A program made the position numbers and the translations under genes. A stretch of DNA of 64,000 nucleotides from assembly GCF_002215495.1 (NCBI RefSeq), contig NZ_CP021378.1:1231846-1295845 (forward strand). The letters are read 5' to 3'. This DNA is from Porphyrobacter sp. CACIAM 03H1. GTDB lineage: Bacteria; Pseudomonadota; Alphaproteobacteria; Sphingomonadales; Sphingomonadaceae. Positions 53,959 to 63,029 of the stretch are shown piece after piece. The notes beneath the pieces were generated by a model. The model was given only the letters and a program-made list of their open reading frames with translations. It ran no database searches and was not told the DNA's origin. Within the stretch, counting starts at the first letter, position 1, and the number at the start of each line of letters is the position of its first letter.

Positions 53959-54197
53959 TTTGTCCGGTTCGGGCGCTTTTGTTCGTCCTTCTGGCGGCAG
54001 GTGCCCGCATGGCAGGCCTTGGGGTGGCAATCGCGCTCCCCGGCGGGGGCGTCGCCGTCGCCGACCGGAATGGCGATGGTGCCGCCGTTGCACAGCTTCG
54101 CGGTGATCGTCGCCGCCTGCGCAGGAAGCGGGCCGATCATCACCGGCACCAGCGCGAGCGCGGCGAACAGCGGGGATAGGGCGCGGATGGGGGTCAC
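53955..54197 (-). CDS. Small secreted Cys-containing protein at the end of the cco cluster
   Basis: A protein of 80 residues using a GTG start that overlaps the ccoS stop (GTGA). The first 28 residues are a signal peptide ending at AQA. The mature part is about 50 residues, with Cys in KLCNGG, RDCHP and KACHAGTC. No CXXCH haem motif is present. I do not recognise a named family. Its position at the end of the oxidase assembly genes suggests a periplasmic role linked to copper or haem handling for the oxidase, which is inference. Confidence 0.72.
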   Translation of the reverse strand: MTPIRALSPLFAALALVPVMIGPLPAQAATITAKLCNGGTIAIPVGDGDAPAGERDCHPKACHAGTCRQKDEQKRPNRTN

Positions 54198-54355
54198 GCG
54201 GGCTCGTCCCCCGGCACGTCGTCGTCGATAAGGATGCGGTTGGCCGCGCCGTCCATGTCGTCGTACTGGCCCTCGCGCATCGACCACAGGAAGGCGGCGA
54301 GCCCGAGCAGGCCCATGCCGAGCGCGATGGGGATGAGAAAGGCAAGGCCGGTCAC
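54194..54355 (-). CDS. ccoS: cbb3 oxidase assembly protein CcoS
   Basis: A protein of 53 residues with one membrane helix (about 3-25) followed by the family hallmark LWSMREGQYDDMDGAANRIL. CcoS is needed to insert cofactors into the cbb3 oxidase. The GTG start overlaps the ccoI stop (GTGA), and its own stop overlaps the next start. Confidence 0.92.
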   Translation of the reverse strand: MTGLAFLIPIALGMGLLGLAAFLWSMREGQYDDMDGAANRILIDDDVPGDEPA

Positions 54356-56502
54356 GGATTGGCACTCCGGGCAAGACGCAGGGAATTGGCGACCACCACC
54401 AGCGAGCTCACCGACATGGCGATGGCGGCGACCAGCGGCGTGACGAGGCCCATCAGCGCCAGCGGCACGGCGAGGAAGTTGTAGAGGATCGAGAAGCCGA
54501 AGTTCTCGCGCACGATCCGCATCGTGCGGCGGGCAACGCGCACCGCCAGGGCGACGGGCATCAGCCTATCGCCGATGAAGACGGCATCGGCCGCCTGCTG
54601 GCTGGCGTCGGACGCGGTGCCCGGTGCGATCGAGGCATGGGCGGCGGCGAGGGCGGGGCCATCATTGAGGCCGTCGCCGACCATCAGCGGGCGGTGCCCT
54701 TGCGCCTTCAGGCCCTCGAGCGCGGCCAGCTTTGCCTGCGGGCTCGCCTCGGCCTCGGCCGATAGGCCGAGCGCGGCCGCCACTGCCGCGACCGGCGCGG
54801 CGCGGTCGCCCGAAAGGATGCTGGCGGCAAGGCCCTCGCGGGCGAGGGCGGCGAGCGCCTCGGGCGCATCGGGGCGCAGAGGATCGGAGAAGGGGATGAT
54901 CTGGAGCCGCTCGCCGATCCGCAGGCAGGTTGCGAGCAGCGGGCCTTCCGAGGAACCCTCGGGCACGGGGCCCTCGGACTTCTCGAGCGCCACCGTGAGG
55001 CCTTGCCAGCGTCCGGTGAGGCCCTGCCCGCCGGTCTCGCGCACGTCGTCGACGGCGGCGGGGGTCACGCCCTCGCGCGTCAGGGCGGCGGCAAGGCCGC
55101 GGCTCAGGGGATGGCGGCTGGTCTGGGCGAGGGCGAGCGCGATGCTGCGCGCCTGCGGGTCGAGCTTGCTTACGTCCGCGCGCGGTTCGCCGAGGGTCAG
55201 TGTGCCGGTCTTGTCGAGCAGCGCCACATCGCATTCGGCGAGGCGTTCGAGCGCGCTCCCGTCCTTGACCAGCAGCCCGCGCCGCAGCAGCGCGCCCGAG
55301 GCGACAACCTGCGCGGCCGGGACCGCGAGACCCATCGCGCAGGGGCAGGTGATGATCAGCACGGCGATGGCGATGGTCAGCGAGGTGTGCCACCCCGCGC
55401 CCGCGATCATCCACCCGGCAAAGGCGACGAGGGCCAGCGTATGCACAACCGGCGCATAGAGGCGGCTGGCGCGGTCGGCGATACGGACGTAGTGGCTGCG
55501 CGATTGCCCCGCTTCGTCCATCAGCCGCGCGATCTCGGCGATGGCGGTGTCCTCGGCGACGCGGGTGAGGCGGACGCGCAGCGCCGCGCCGAGGTTGATC
55601 GCCCCGGCATGGACCGGCGCGCCCGGCTCGACCGGCTCGGGCGCGCTCTCGCCGGTGAGCATAGCATTGTCGAGCGCGCTGGTGCCCTCGATCACCTCGC
55701 CATCGGCGGCGAGCGCCTCTCCGGCCGCGACCAGCACCAGCATCCCGGGCTCGAGATCCTTGGCGGCGACGCGGCGGGTGGTGCCGTCGGGCGCGATGAC
55801 GCTGGCGCTCTTGCCCATGCGGCCGAGGAGCGCGCCGATGCCCGCGCGGGTGCGGGTGCGCATCTCGGCGTCCAGAGCGCGGCCGGCGAGCAGGAAGAAC
55901 AGCAGCATCACGGCGCTGTCGAAGAAGGCGTGCTCCCCGCCGGTCACGGTCTCGTAGAGGCTGAGGCAGGTCGCCAGGATCACCCCGATCGAGATCGGCA
56001 CATCCATGTTGGTGCGGCGGTGGCTCAATGCCATCCACGCGCTCGCGAAGAAGGGTCTGCCGGAATAGGCGACCACCGGCAGGGCGATCAGCGCCGAGAG
56101 CCAGTGGAACAGCTCGCGCGTCGCCCCGTCCGCGCCCGACCAGACGCTGACCGAGAGCAGCATGATGTTCATCATGCCGAAGCCCGCCACCCCCAGCGCG
56201 CGATTGAGCGCCTTGCGTTCCTTGCCCTCGTCGCCGAGCGGGTTGTCGGCGACCGGCTGGGATTCGAACCCGAGGGCCAGAAGGGCGGCGGTCAGCGCGC
56301 CTTCGTCCAATGCCGGATCGTGGCGGATCGCGACACGCTTGGCCGAGAAATTGGCCCGCGCGGCGGCGATGCCGACAGTCTTGGGCAGCTCGCGCTCGAT
56401 CTTGCCTATGCACCCGGCACACTTCATGCCGGGCACGGTCAGGCGCGTGGTGACGAGGCCTGCCTCGTCGATGCCGGGGGAGATGGCGGCAGGCGCGTTC
56501 AC
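54352..56502 (-). CDS. ccoI: Copper-transporting P1B-type ATPase CcoI/FixI
   Basis: A protein of 716 residues. An N-terminal heavy-metal domain carries MKCAGC. Then come the membrane part with the CPCAMG ion-binding motif, the phosphorylation motif DKTGTLT and the hinge GDGLNDGP. It exports copper across the inner membrane for assembly of the cbb3 oxidase. The GTG start overlaps the ccoH stop. Full length and all key residues are intact. Confidence 0.95.
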   Translation of the reverse strand: MNAPAAISPGIDEAGLVTTRLTVPGMKCAGCIGKIERELPKTVGIAAARANFSAKRVAIRHDPALDEGALTAALLALGFESQPVADNPLGDEGKERKALNRALGVAGFGMMNIMLLSVSVWSGADGATRELFHWLSALIALPVVAYSGRPFFASAWMALSHRRTNMDVPISIGVILATCLSLYETVTGGEHAFFDSAVMLLFFLLAGRALDAEMRTRTRAGIGALLGRMGKSASVIAPDGTTRRVAAKDLEPGMLVLVAAGEALAADGEVIEGTSALDNAMLTGESAPEPVEPGAPVHAGAINLGAALRVRLTRVAEDTAIAEIARLMDEAGQSRSHYVRIADRASRLYAPVVHTLALVAFAGWMIAGAGWHTSLTIAIAVLIITCPCAMGLAVPAAQVVASGALLRRGLLVKDGSALERLAECDVALLDKTGTLTLGEPRADVSKLDPQARSIALALAQTSRHPLSRGLAAALTREGVTPAAVDDVRETGGQGLTGRWQGLTVALEKSEGPVPEGSSEGPLLATCLRIGERLQIIPFSDPLRPDAPEALAALAREGLAASILSGDRAAPVAAVAAALGLSAEAEASPQAKLAALEGLKAQGHRPLMVGDGLNDGPALAAAHASIAPGTASDASQQAADAVFIGDRLMPVALAVRVARRTMRIVRENFGFSILYNFLAVPLALMGLVTPLVAAIAMSVSSLVVVANSLRLARSANP

Positions 56503-56957
56503 CGGATTTCCGCCTCCCCGGCCCAGGCCTGATCGCCTGCGCGGATCGCCATGCGAACCTGCCAGCGGCCCGGTGCGAGCGCCTTGTCCGAGACCCAGCG
56601 GCCACCGCCCGCAGGCGCGAAGGCGAGCGGCGTGTCATCGCGCGTGCCGAGCGGGCGTTCGGCGGTGGCGGAGAGGGTGGCTTCGGCGGGAACCATCAGC
56701 GTCTCGATCACCACCCGCCCGTCCGCGCGGCGGTGCGGGACCGCCTGCCAGCCGAGGGCCTTCGAGGCCTCGGCCTTCGCGATCCATCCGTTGTATTTCT
56801 GGCTCGCGACATAGGAATTGTCGACCACCGTGCCGTGGAAGCTGCCGATCGCGCGGGTCGCCATGAACAGGTTGACCGCGATCACCACCGCGAAGCCGCC
56901 GACGAAGATCGCCGCCATGTGCCTGCCGGTGAAGGTTCCGGATTTGCTCGTCATCAT
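56499..56957 (-). CDS. ccoH: CcoH/FixH family protein
   Basis: A protein of 152 residues with a single N-terminal membrane helix (about 13-33), then YVASQKYNGWI and a beta-rich FixH domain. It is part of the assembly module of the cbb3 oxidase. Two ATGs lie within the TGATGATG overlap with the ccoG stop; the first was kept. Confidence 0.93.
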   Translation of the reverse strand: MMTSKSGTFTGRHMAAIFVGGFAVVIAVNLFMATRAIGSFHGTVVDNSYVASQKYNGWIAKAEASKALGWQAVPHRRADGRVVIETLMVPAEATLSATAERPLGTRDDTPLAFAPAGGGRWVSDKALAPGRWQVRMAIRAGDQAWAGEAEIR

Positions 56958-58507
56958 TCGTTCCCCGGCATCGCGAAGGTGGTCTCGGCCAGATCGGTCT
57001 CGCGCTGTTCGTCGAGGCTGGTGAGGCGGAAGGTGAAGTGTTCGGCGCGTTCGCCCTCCGGCAGCAGCACGTAGGCGCGCAGCACCTTGGTGGCGTTGGC
57101 GTCGACGGTGAGAACCTGCGTCGGCGCGGCGTTTTCGAGGCTGACGCTCTCGGTCCACATCACCGCGCCCGCGGGCAGGCCGACCAGCGCCACTTCCATG
57201 TCGCGCGGGCGGGCCTCCATGTTGCGCAGGCGCAGGGTGTAGGCATTCCTGACCGAGCCGTCCTTCAGCAGCATGAAGGGCGGGTTGCGGTCGGGCGAGA
57301 CCGTGAGGTCGGTGTGGGTGCGGGTGCCGAGCGCGAAGAGGAGCCCCGCGCCGAGCCCGCCCCAGACGCCGAAATAGATGAGGGTGCGCGGGCGCAGCAG
57401 GGCCTTCCAAGCAGGGGTCGCAGGGGCTCCGGCGGCCTCGGCCTTGCACTGGTCGAGCGTGGCGTAGTCGATCAGGCCCCGCGGGCGCCCGACCTCCTTC
57501 ATCACCCTGTCGCAGGCGTCGATGCAGAGGCCGCAGGTGATGCAGCCGATCTGCTGGCCCTCGCGGATGTCGACGCCGGTGGGGCACACCGCGACGCACA
57601 TGTTGCAGTCGATGCAGTCGCCATATTGGTCGGGGTTCTTCGCCGCCTTCTTGAGGCTGCCGCGCTGCTCGCCGCGCCAGTCCTTGTAGGTGACGATCAG
57701 CGACTTCTCGTCGAGCATCGCGGTCTGGATGCGCGGCCAGGGGCACATGTAGATGCACACCTGCTCGCGCATGAAGCCGCCGAGCCAGAAGGTGGTGCCG
57801 GTGAGGATCGCGACCGTGGCGTAGGCGACTGGCGCGGCTTCGCCGGTCCAGAAGTCGCGGGTGAGGGTCGGCGCGTCGGCGAAGTACATGATCCACGCCC
57901 CGCCGGTCCAGAAGGCGATGGCGAGATAGACTGCCCATTTGGCACCACGGCGGGCGATCTTGGCGGGCGTCCATGGGGCCTTGTCGAGGCGGATACGGGC
58001 GTTGCGGTCCCCGTCGAAGAAGCGGTCGACGTGCTGGAAGACGTCGGTCCACACCGTCTGCGGGCAGGCATAGCCGCACCACGCGCGGCCCACCGCGGAG
58101 GTGACGAGGAACAGGCCGATCCCGGCCATGATGAGGAGGCCTGCGACGAAATAGAACTCGTGCGGCCAGATCTCGATGTCGAACATGTAGAAGCGGCGGT
58201 TGGCCAGATCGACCAGCACCGCCTGATCGGGGGCATAGGGGCCCCGGTCCCAACGCAGCCAGGGGGTCGCGTAGTAGATGGTGAGGGTGATCGCCATCAC
58301 CGCCCACTTGAAGCGCCGGAAGGGCCCGTCGATCCGCCGGTTGTGGACCGTCTTGCCCTTCTCGTAGAGCGCGCTGCCCATGAAGCCCACGTCCTCCGCA
58401 TCGGAGGACCGGGCTGCGGGCGTCGCCGCCGGCCCGAGCCCCGCCGCCCAGTCGCGGCGCGGCGCGTCCGGGGCGGGGGGGCGATCGAGCTGGTCGCTGT
58501 CAGCCAT
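56954..58507 (-). CDS. ccoG: Cytochrome c oxidase accessory protein CcoG/FixG
   Basis: A protein of 517 residues with several membrane helices, the GRAWCGYACPQTVW signature, CIYMCPWPR, two [4Fe-4S] binding sets (CIDCNMCVAVCP and CITCGLCIDAC) and a C-terminal Ig-like domain. FixG reduces Cu(II) before insertion into the oxidase. The ATG at 58507 overlaps the ccoP stop by eight bases; residues before it in the open frame lack family similarity. Confidence 0.95.
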   Translation of the reverse strand: MADSDQLDRPPAPDAPRRDWAAGLGPAATPAARSSDAEDVGFMGSALYEKGKTVHNRRIDGPFRRFKWAVMAITLTIYYATPWLRWDRGPYAPDQAVLVDLANRRFYMFDIEIWPHEFYFVAGLLIMAGIGLFLVTSAVGRAWCGYACPQTVWTDVFQHVDRFFDGDRNARIRLDKAPWTPAKIARRGAKWAVYLAIAFWTGGAWIMYFADAPTLTRDFWTGEAAPVAYATVAILTGTTFWLGGFMREQVCIYMCPWPRIQTAMLDEKSLIVTYKDWRGEQRGSLKKAAKNPDQYGDCIDCNMCVAVCPTGVDIREGQQIGCITCGLCIDACDRVMKEVGRPRGLIDYATLDQCKAEAAGAPATPAWKALLRPRTLIYFGVWGGLGAGLLFALGTRTHTDLTVSPDRNPPFMLLKDGSVRNAYTLRLRNMEARPRDMEVALVGLPAGAVMWTESVSLENAAPTQVLTVDANATKVLRAYVLLPEGERAEHFTFRLTSLDEQRETDLAETTFAMPGNE

Positions 58508-59435
58508 CGCTGTCGGCCTTCTTGCCTTGCGCGACGTCGTTCCCGGCAGCGGGCGCGGCGGGCACTGCGGGGGCCGCGTCCTGCCCGCCGCCGCGCGAGT
58601 GGACATAGGCGGCGAGCATCTTGATGGTCACGGGGTCGAGCCTGCCCTTCCACGCCGGCATGATGCCGTGGCGCGGGGTGAGGATCTGCTTCCTCACGTC
58701 GGCCTCGGTCCCGCCGAACAGCCAGATCGCGTCGTTGAGCGCAGGCACGCCCATCGCCGCCATCCCCTCGCCCGAGGAGCCGTGGCAGGCCGCGCAGTTG
58801 TCGGCATAGAGCTGCGCGCCGGTGGGGCTCGCCTTGCCCTTGCCCGACAGCGAGAGGACCTGGCCGGCAAGCGCGTTCACTTCCGCGGGCTTCAGCATCC
58901 CGTCGAAGGCGGGCATGAGGTTCACCCGGGTCTCGTCTGAGCCCTCCCAGCGGATGCCGTGGTTGAGGGTGTATTCGATCTCGGTGAGCGTGCCGCCCCA
59001 GATCCAGTCGTCGTCGTTGAGGTTGGGGTAGCCCGGCGATCCGGCCGCGCCCGCGCCGTGGCACTGGACGCAGTTGACCTTGAAGGCCGCCGCGCCGCCC
59101 GCGACCGCGGCCTGCATGAGGTCGGGGTTGGCGGGGAGCGCCTCGATGTCCATCGCCGCGATCTGCGCCAGCGTGTCGGCGCGGGCCGCCTCGGCGGCGC
59201 TCATCTCCCGCGCGAGATCGCCGCGGCTCGACCAGCCGAGCGTGCCCTCGGTCGCCTTGTCGATCATCGGCCAGGCGGGGTAGAGCACGACATAGACCGC
59301 CGCGAAGGCGATGGTCGCGTAGAAGGTGTAGAGCCACCAGCGCGGCAGCGGGGTGTTGAGCTCCTCGATGCCGTCCCACTCGTGGCCGACGAATTCGGTG
59401 CCGGTGGGCTCGTCGATGCGCTTATTGCTGGTCAT
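58500..59435 (-). CDS. ccoP: cbb3 oxidase subunit III, dihaem cytochrome c
   Basis: A protein of 311 residues with GHEWDGIEELNTPLPRWW before a membrane helix, the classical CcoP N-terminus. Two cytochrome c domains follow, with haem motifs CVQCH and CAACH, and an Ala/Pro-rich tail. It feeds electrons into the catalytic subunit. Overlaps ccoQ by 14 bases and ccoG by eight. Confidence 0.96.
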   Translation of the reverse strand: MTSNKRIDEPTGTEFVGHEWDGIEELNTPLPRWWLYTFYATIAFAAVYVVLYPAWPMIDKATEGTLGWSSRGDLAREMSAAEAARADTLAQIAAMDIEALPANPDLMQAAVAGGAAAFKVNCVQCHGAGAAGSPGYPNLNDDDWIWGGTLTEIEYTLNHGIRWEGSDETRVNLMPAFDGMLKPAEVNALAGQVLSLSGKGKASPTGAQLYADNCAACHGSSGEGMAAMGVPALNDAIWLFGGTEADVRKQILTPRHGIMPAWKGRLDPVTIKMLAAYVHSRGGGQDAAPAVPAAPAAGNDVAQGKKADSDG

Positions 59436-59589
59436 GGTCGTCGTCCCTGAAGATCGAGTGCTTGGCGTCGGCGACGTAGCGCCGGGCCGCCGGCCGGAAG
59501 TGCCACAGGCACAGGGTCAGATAGAGCGCGCAGATCCCCGCCAGCGCGTAGCTGTCGGCGAAGTGGCGCAGGGCGGTGTAGAGGCTCAT
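59422..59589 (-). CDS. ccoQ: cbb3 oxidase small subunit CcoQ
   Basis: A protein of 55 residues with one membrane helix (about 15-32) followed by the polar [17 protein letters not shown], typical of CcoQ. It stabilises the oxidase complex. Its start overlaps the ccoO stop (ATGA), and its end runs into the beginning of ccoP. Confidence 0.92.
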   Translation of the reverse strand: MSLYTALRHFADSYALAGICALYLTLCLWHFRPAARRYVADAKHSIFRDDDHDQQ

Positions 59590-60356
59590 CGACCCTTGTC
59601 CCCCTTGGTCAGTTCCTCCTGCGCGGCGGCGCTGTTCACGTCGACCAGCGTGCCGAGCATCTGGAGGTAGGCGACGAGCGCATCCATCTCGGTGACGCGC
59701 TTGGGGTCGCCGTCGAAGTCGCGGATCTGCGCCTTGGGGTAGCGGGTGGCGAGATCGCCCGCGTCCGCCTCGGGATCGGCCTGGGCCCTCAGGTCCTGCG
59801 CCGCCTGCGCGATGTCGGTGTCGGAGTAGGGCACGCCCACGCCGCGCAGCGCCTTGAGGTTGGCGGCGGGGTCGGCGACCTTCAGCTCGGTCTCGGCGAG
59901 GAAGGCGTAGCTCGGCATGATGCTCTCGGGCACCACGGAGCGCGGGGCCTTGAGGTGCTGGACGTGCCATTCGTCCGAATAGCGCCCGCCGACCCGCGCG
60001 AGGTCGGGCCCGGTGCGCTTGGAGCCCCACTGGAAGGGGTGGTCGTACATCGATTCCGCGGCGAGGCTGTAGTGGCCGTAGCGTTCGACTTCGTCCCTGA
60101 AGGGCCGGATCATCTGGCTGTGGCAGGTGTAGCAGCCTTCGCGGATGTAGATGTCGCGGCCCGCCTGTTCGAGCGGGGTGTAGGGGCGCATCCCCTCGAC
60201 CTTCTCGATCGTGTTGTCGATCCAGAAGAGCGGGGCGATCTCGACGATCCCCCCGACCGCGACGACCGCAAGGGTCGCGGCGGCGAGGAGGGTGACGTTC
60301 TTCTCGAGCTTCTTGTGGCTCTCGAAGACATCGGAATGGGCGGCGTTCTTGCTCAT
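59586..60356 (-). CDS. ccoO: cbb3 oxidase subunit II, monohaem cytochrome c
   Basis: A protein of 256 residues with an N-terminal membrane anchor (about 20-42), the haem motif [17 protein letters not shown], the distal Met region in VPESIMPSY and a C-terminal helix. It is a membrane-anchored electron carrier of the cbb3 oxidase. It starts 27 bases after the ccoN stop. Confidence 0.96.
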   Translation of the reverse strand: MSKNAAHSDVFESHKKLEKNVTLLAAATLAVVAVGGIVEIAPLFWIDNTIEKVEGMRPYTPLEQAGRDIYIREGCYTCHSQMIRPFRDEVERYGHYSLAAESMYDHPFQWGSKRTGPDLARVGGRYSDEWHVQHLKAPRSVVPESIMPSYAFLAETELKVADPAANLKALRGVGVPYSDTDIAQAAQDLRAQADPEADAGDLATRYPKAQIRDFDGDPKRVTEMDALVAYLQMLGTLVDVNSAAAQEELTKGDKGR

Positions 60357-60383
60357 GGGTGCGTGTCCTTGTTCCCGCGCGCC

Positions 60384-62051
60384 TTATTCGGCGGGCTCCG
60401 CTTGGGGCTGGGGGAGGATCGGGCGGTCGGCGGCCTCGTCGTGCGGGGTGTCGCCCAGCGGGGCTTCCTCGCGCAGGTGGCCGGCGATCGTCATGGCGAT
60501 GTTCCAGGCCATGATCCCGGCCCCGGTGAGGTACATCAGGCCCCCCACGGCGCGCAGGATGTACATCGGGTGGAGCGCCGCGACCGTGTCGACGAAGCTG
60601 TTCACCAGGTACCCGTCAGCGCCATATTCGCGCCACATCAGGCCCTGAGTGATCCCCGCCACCCACATCGAGGAGGCGTAGAAGACGATCCCCAGCGTCG
60701 CGAGCCAGAAGTGCCAGTTGATCATGCGCAAGGAGTAGAGCCGCTCGCGGTTCCACAGGCGCGGGGCGAGGTAGTAGACGCAGGCGAAGGTGATCATCCC
60801 GTTCCAGCCAAGCGCGCCGGAGTGCACGTGGCCGATCGTCCAGTCGGTGTAGTGCGACAGCGAGTTCACCGCCTTGATCGACATGAGCGGCCCCTCGAAG
60901 GTGCTCATCCCGTAGAAGGCGAGCGCGAGGACCATCATGCGGATGATCGGATCGGTGCGCACCTTGTCCCACGCGCCGTTCAGGGTCATCAGGCCGTTGA
61001 TCATCCCGCCCCAGGACGGCATCCACAGCATCACCGAGAACACCATGCCCAGCGTCTGCGCCCAGTCGGGCAGCGCGGTGTAGTGGAGGTGGTGCGGGCC
61101 GGCCCAGATGTAGAGGAAAATCAGCGACCAGAAGTGGATGATCGACAGGCGGTAGGAATAGACCGGCCGCCCGGCCTGCTTGGGCACGAAGTAGTACATC
61201 ATCGCCAGGAAGCCGGCGGTCAGGAAGAAGCCGACCGCGTTGTGGCCGTACCACCACTGGGTCAGCGCATCCTGCACGCCCGCGAAGGCGGAATAGCTCT
61301 TGGCGCCCAGCAGGCTCACCGGCAATGCGAGGTTGTTGACCACGTGCAGCATCGCGATGGTGACGATGAAGGCGATGTAGAACCAGTTGGCGACGTAGAT
61401 GTGCGGCTCGTGCCGGCGCAGGATGGTGCCGACGAAGACCGCCAGATAGGCGAGCCACACGATCGTCAGCCACAGGTCGACATACCATTCGGGCTCGGCA
61501 TATTCCTTGCCCTGGCTGATGCCGAACAGGTAGCCGGTCGCCGCCAGCACGATGAACAGCTGGTAGCCCCAGAACACGAAGCGCGCGACGCCGGGCAGCG
61601 CCAGCGTCGTGCGGCAGGTGCGCTGGACGACGTAGAAGCTGGTGGCGAGCAGCGCGTTGCCCCCGAAGGCGAAGATCACCGCGCTGGTGTGCAGCGGGCG
61701 CACCCGGCCGAAATTGAGCCACGGCTCGATGTTGAGCCAGGGGAAGGCCATCTGCGCGGCGATGAACACGCCCGCGAGCAGGCCGGCGATGCCCCAGAAC
61801 ATCGTCGCGATCACGCCCCAGCGGATCACGTCGTCGTCGTAGCGGCTCGGCCCCGGGGGCATCCGGAAGATGCTCTGGGCGCGGGCCAGCGGGTCGTAGC
61901 TGGTCGCCGTGGCGATGATGAGGATCACCGCGACCAGCGCGACGATGCCGAGGTGGATGGCAAATCCGCTGTCCGCGGTAAGCGCAAGCCCGGCGATGCT
62001 GGCGAGCAGGACAAGCGCCCACACTCCCAGCCGCTTAACGACTGTTTCCAT
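60384..62051 (-). CDS. ccoN: cbb3 oxidase catalytic subunit I
   Basis: A protein of 555 residues with about 14 membrane helices. Haem-copper ligands are seen in [37 protein letters not shown] and [13 protein letters not shown]. It reduces oxygen to water at very low oxygen levels while pumping protons. It leads the operon ccoNOQP-GHIS. A strong FNR/FixK box lies 56 bases upstream. Confidence 0.96.
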   Translation of the reverse strand: METVVKRLGVWALVLLASIAGLALTADSGFAIHLGIVALVAVILIIATATSYDPLARAQSIFRMPPGPSRYDDDVIRWGVIATMFWGIAGLLAGVFIAAQMAFPWLNIEPWLNFGRVRPLHTSAVIFAFGGNALLATSFYVVQRTCRTTLALPGVARFVFWGYQLFIVLAATGYLFGISQGKEYAEPEWYVDLWLTIVWLAYLAVFVGTILRRHEPHIYVANWFYIAFIVTIAMLHVVNNLALPVSLLGAKSYSAFAGVQDALTQWWYGHNAVGFFLTAGFLAMMYYFVPKQAGRPVYSYRLSIIHFWSLIFLYIWAGPHHLHYTALPDWAQTLGMVFSVMLWMPSWGGMINGLMTLNGAWDKVRTDPIIRMMVLALAFYGMSTFEGPLMSIKAVNSLSHYTDWTIGHVHSGALGWNGMITFACVYYLAPRLWNRERLYSLRMINWHFWLATLGIVFYASSMWVAGITQGLMWREYGADGYLVNSFVDTVAALHPMYILRAVGGLMYLTGAGIMAWNIAMTIAGHLREEAPLGDTPHDEAADRPILPQPQAEPAE

Positions 62052-62107
62052 GTTGATTAATCCCTTCCGACGGCCGCCGCTTTAGCGTGCCACCCCATTC
62101 CTAGTGT

Positions 62108-62121
62108 TTGACGGAGATCAA
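62108..62121 (-). promoter_or_regulatory. FNR/FixK box upstream of ccoN
   Basis: TTGAC-GGAG-ATCAA matches nine of ten defined positions of the FNR/FixK consensus. The centre at about 62114 predicts a transcript start near 62073 if it acts as a class II site; TAAAGC at 62080-62085 (minus strand) could be the -10. Confidence 0.8.
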
Positions 62122-62143
62122 AAACCGGTCCGCTTTTTTCGCG

Positions 62144-62881
62144 TCATTCCATCTGGACGCGGGTGCGCCCGGCCATTTTCGCGAGCGCGCCGATGTCCGA
62201 CAATCGTACTTTGGACCGCCCCTCGGTCTCGACCAGGCCCGCCTCGCGCAGCTCGGTGAGCTGGCGGCTGACGGTCTCGATCGTGAGCCCGAGCGAATCG
62301 CCGATGTCGCGGCGGCTCATCGGCAAGGCGAAGTCGCAGGCCCCCGAGGTCGCGCCGGTCAGCCGTTCGGCCATCGAGACGAGGAAATCGGCGATCCGCG
62401 CGGCAGCGGACTTGTGCCCCATCTGCATCATCCGGGTGCGCGAGCGGTGCAGCGCCTGGAGCGAGCGCGACAGGACCGAGCGCAGTACCGCCGGATCGCC
62501 CTGGGCGATGTCGAGGAAACGGTCGGCGGGGAAGATCGCAAGCTCGCAATCGGCAAGCGCGACGAGGCGGAAATCGCCGTCCGACTGGCGCAGCACCGAG
62601 ACGAGATCGCCGGCGAAGTGGAAGGCCAGCACCTGTCCGCCCGGCGCGCCGCCGCCATGGGCGGCGACCAGCTTGGCCGAGCCCGAGGCGATCCACACCA
62701 GCCGGTCCTCTTGCGGGTCGGGCGCAAGCTCCTGCCCGCGCGCCAGATGCGCCGCCGTGCCCAGCGCGCAGAGCCGGCCTGCGGTCGGCCCGTCGCCCGT
62801 TCCGGCCGGCAGCGCGGCGCGGAAGGCGGCCAGCTGCGGGCCGGCAGGCGTCGAGGCGGGCGGGGGACTGAGTGTCGCCAT
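62144..62881 (-). CDS. Crp/Fnr-family regulator with FNR-type recognition helix
   Basis: A protein of 245 residues. The cyclic-nucleotide-like sensor domain (about 30-150) is followed by a long dimer helix and a winged helix-turn-helix with SRRDIGDSLGLTIETVSRQL. The E-T-V-S-R series is the FNR/FixK type that reads TTGAT. The Cys residues are few (LCALG, ADCEL, GACDF), and the N-terminal Cys cluster of oxygen-sensing FNR is absent. It is probably the activator of ccoN, hemN and the OmpW-like gene. If it lacks a Fe-S cluster, oxygen sensing must come from elsewhere, as in FixL-FixJ-FixK control. Confidence 0.88.
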   Translation of the reverse strand: MATLSPPPASTPAGPQLAAFRAALPAGTGDGPTAGRLCALGTAAHLARGQELAPDPQEDRLVWIASGSAKLVAAHGGGAPGGQVLAFHFAGDLVSVLRQSDGDFRLVALADCELAIFPADRFLDIAQGDPAVLRSVLSRSLQALHRSRTRMMQMGHKSAAARIADFLVSMAERLTGATSGACDFALPMSRRDIGDSLGLTIETVSRQLTELREAGLVETEGRSKVRLSDIGALAKMAGRTRVQME

Positions 62882-62919
62882 GATGGATGCGGCAATGGGC
62901 CGGGCCGCGCAATTGGTCT

Positions 62920-62933
62920 TTGATCGGGATCAA
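62920..62933. promoter_or_regulatory. Perfect FNR/FixK box between the fnr-like and ompW-like genes
   Basis: TTGAT-CGGG-ATCAA is an exact match to the FNR consensus and a perfect palindrome in its arms. Seen from the ompW-like gene, TTTATC at 62954-62959 is a -10 at the distance expected for a class II site centred at -41.5. Seen from the regulator gene the site is 38 bases from the ATG, which fits autoregulation. Confidence 0.87.
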
Positions 62934-63029
62934 TGAGGCGGCGCGGCGGCGCGGTTTATCCGGCGCCCACAGGCAGCAAGCATCCTGGGCCGCGGAGGGC
63001 GGCCACTGCTGCCGATGAGGACGCATAAA

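Noticed and set aside
62202..62217. A near copy of the alcohol-regulon motif inside the fnr-like gene (CAATCGTACTTTGGAC)
   Set aside because: One core base differs (ATCG instead of ATTG), and it lies within coding sequence near the 3' end of the gene, so it is probably chance.
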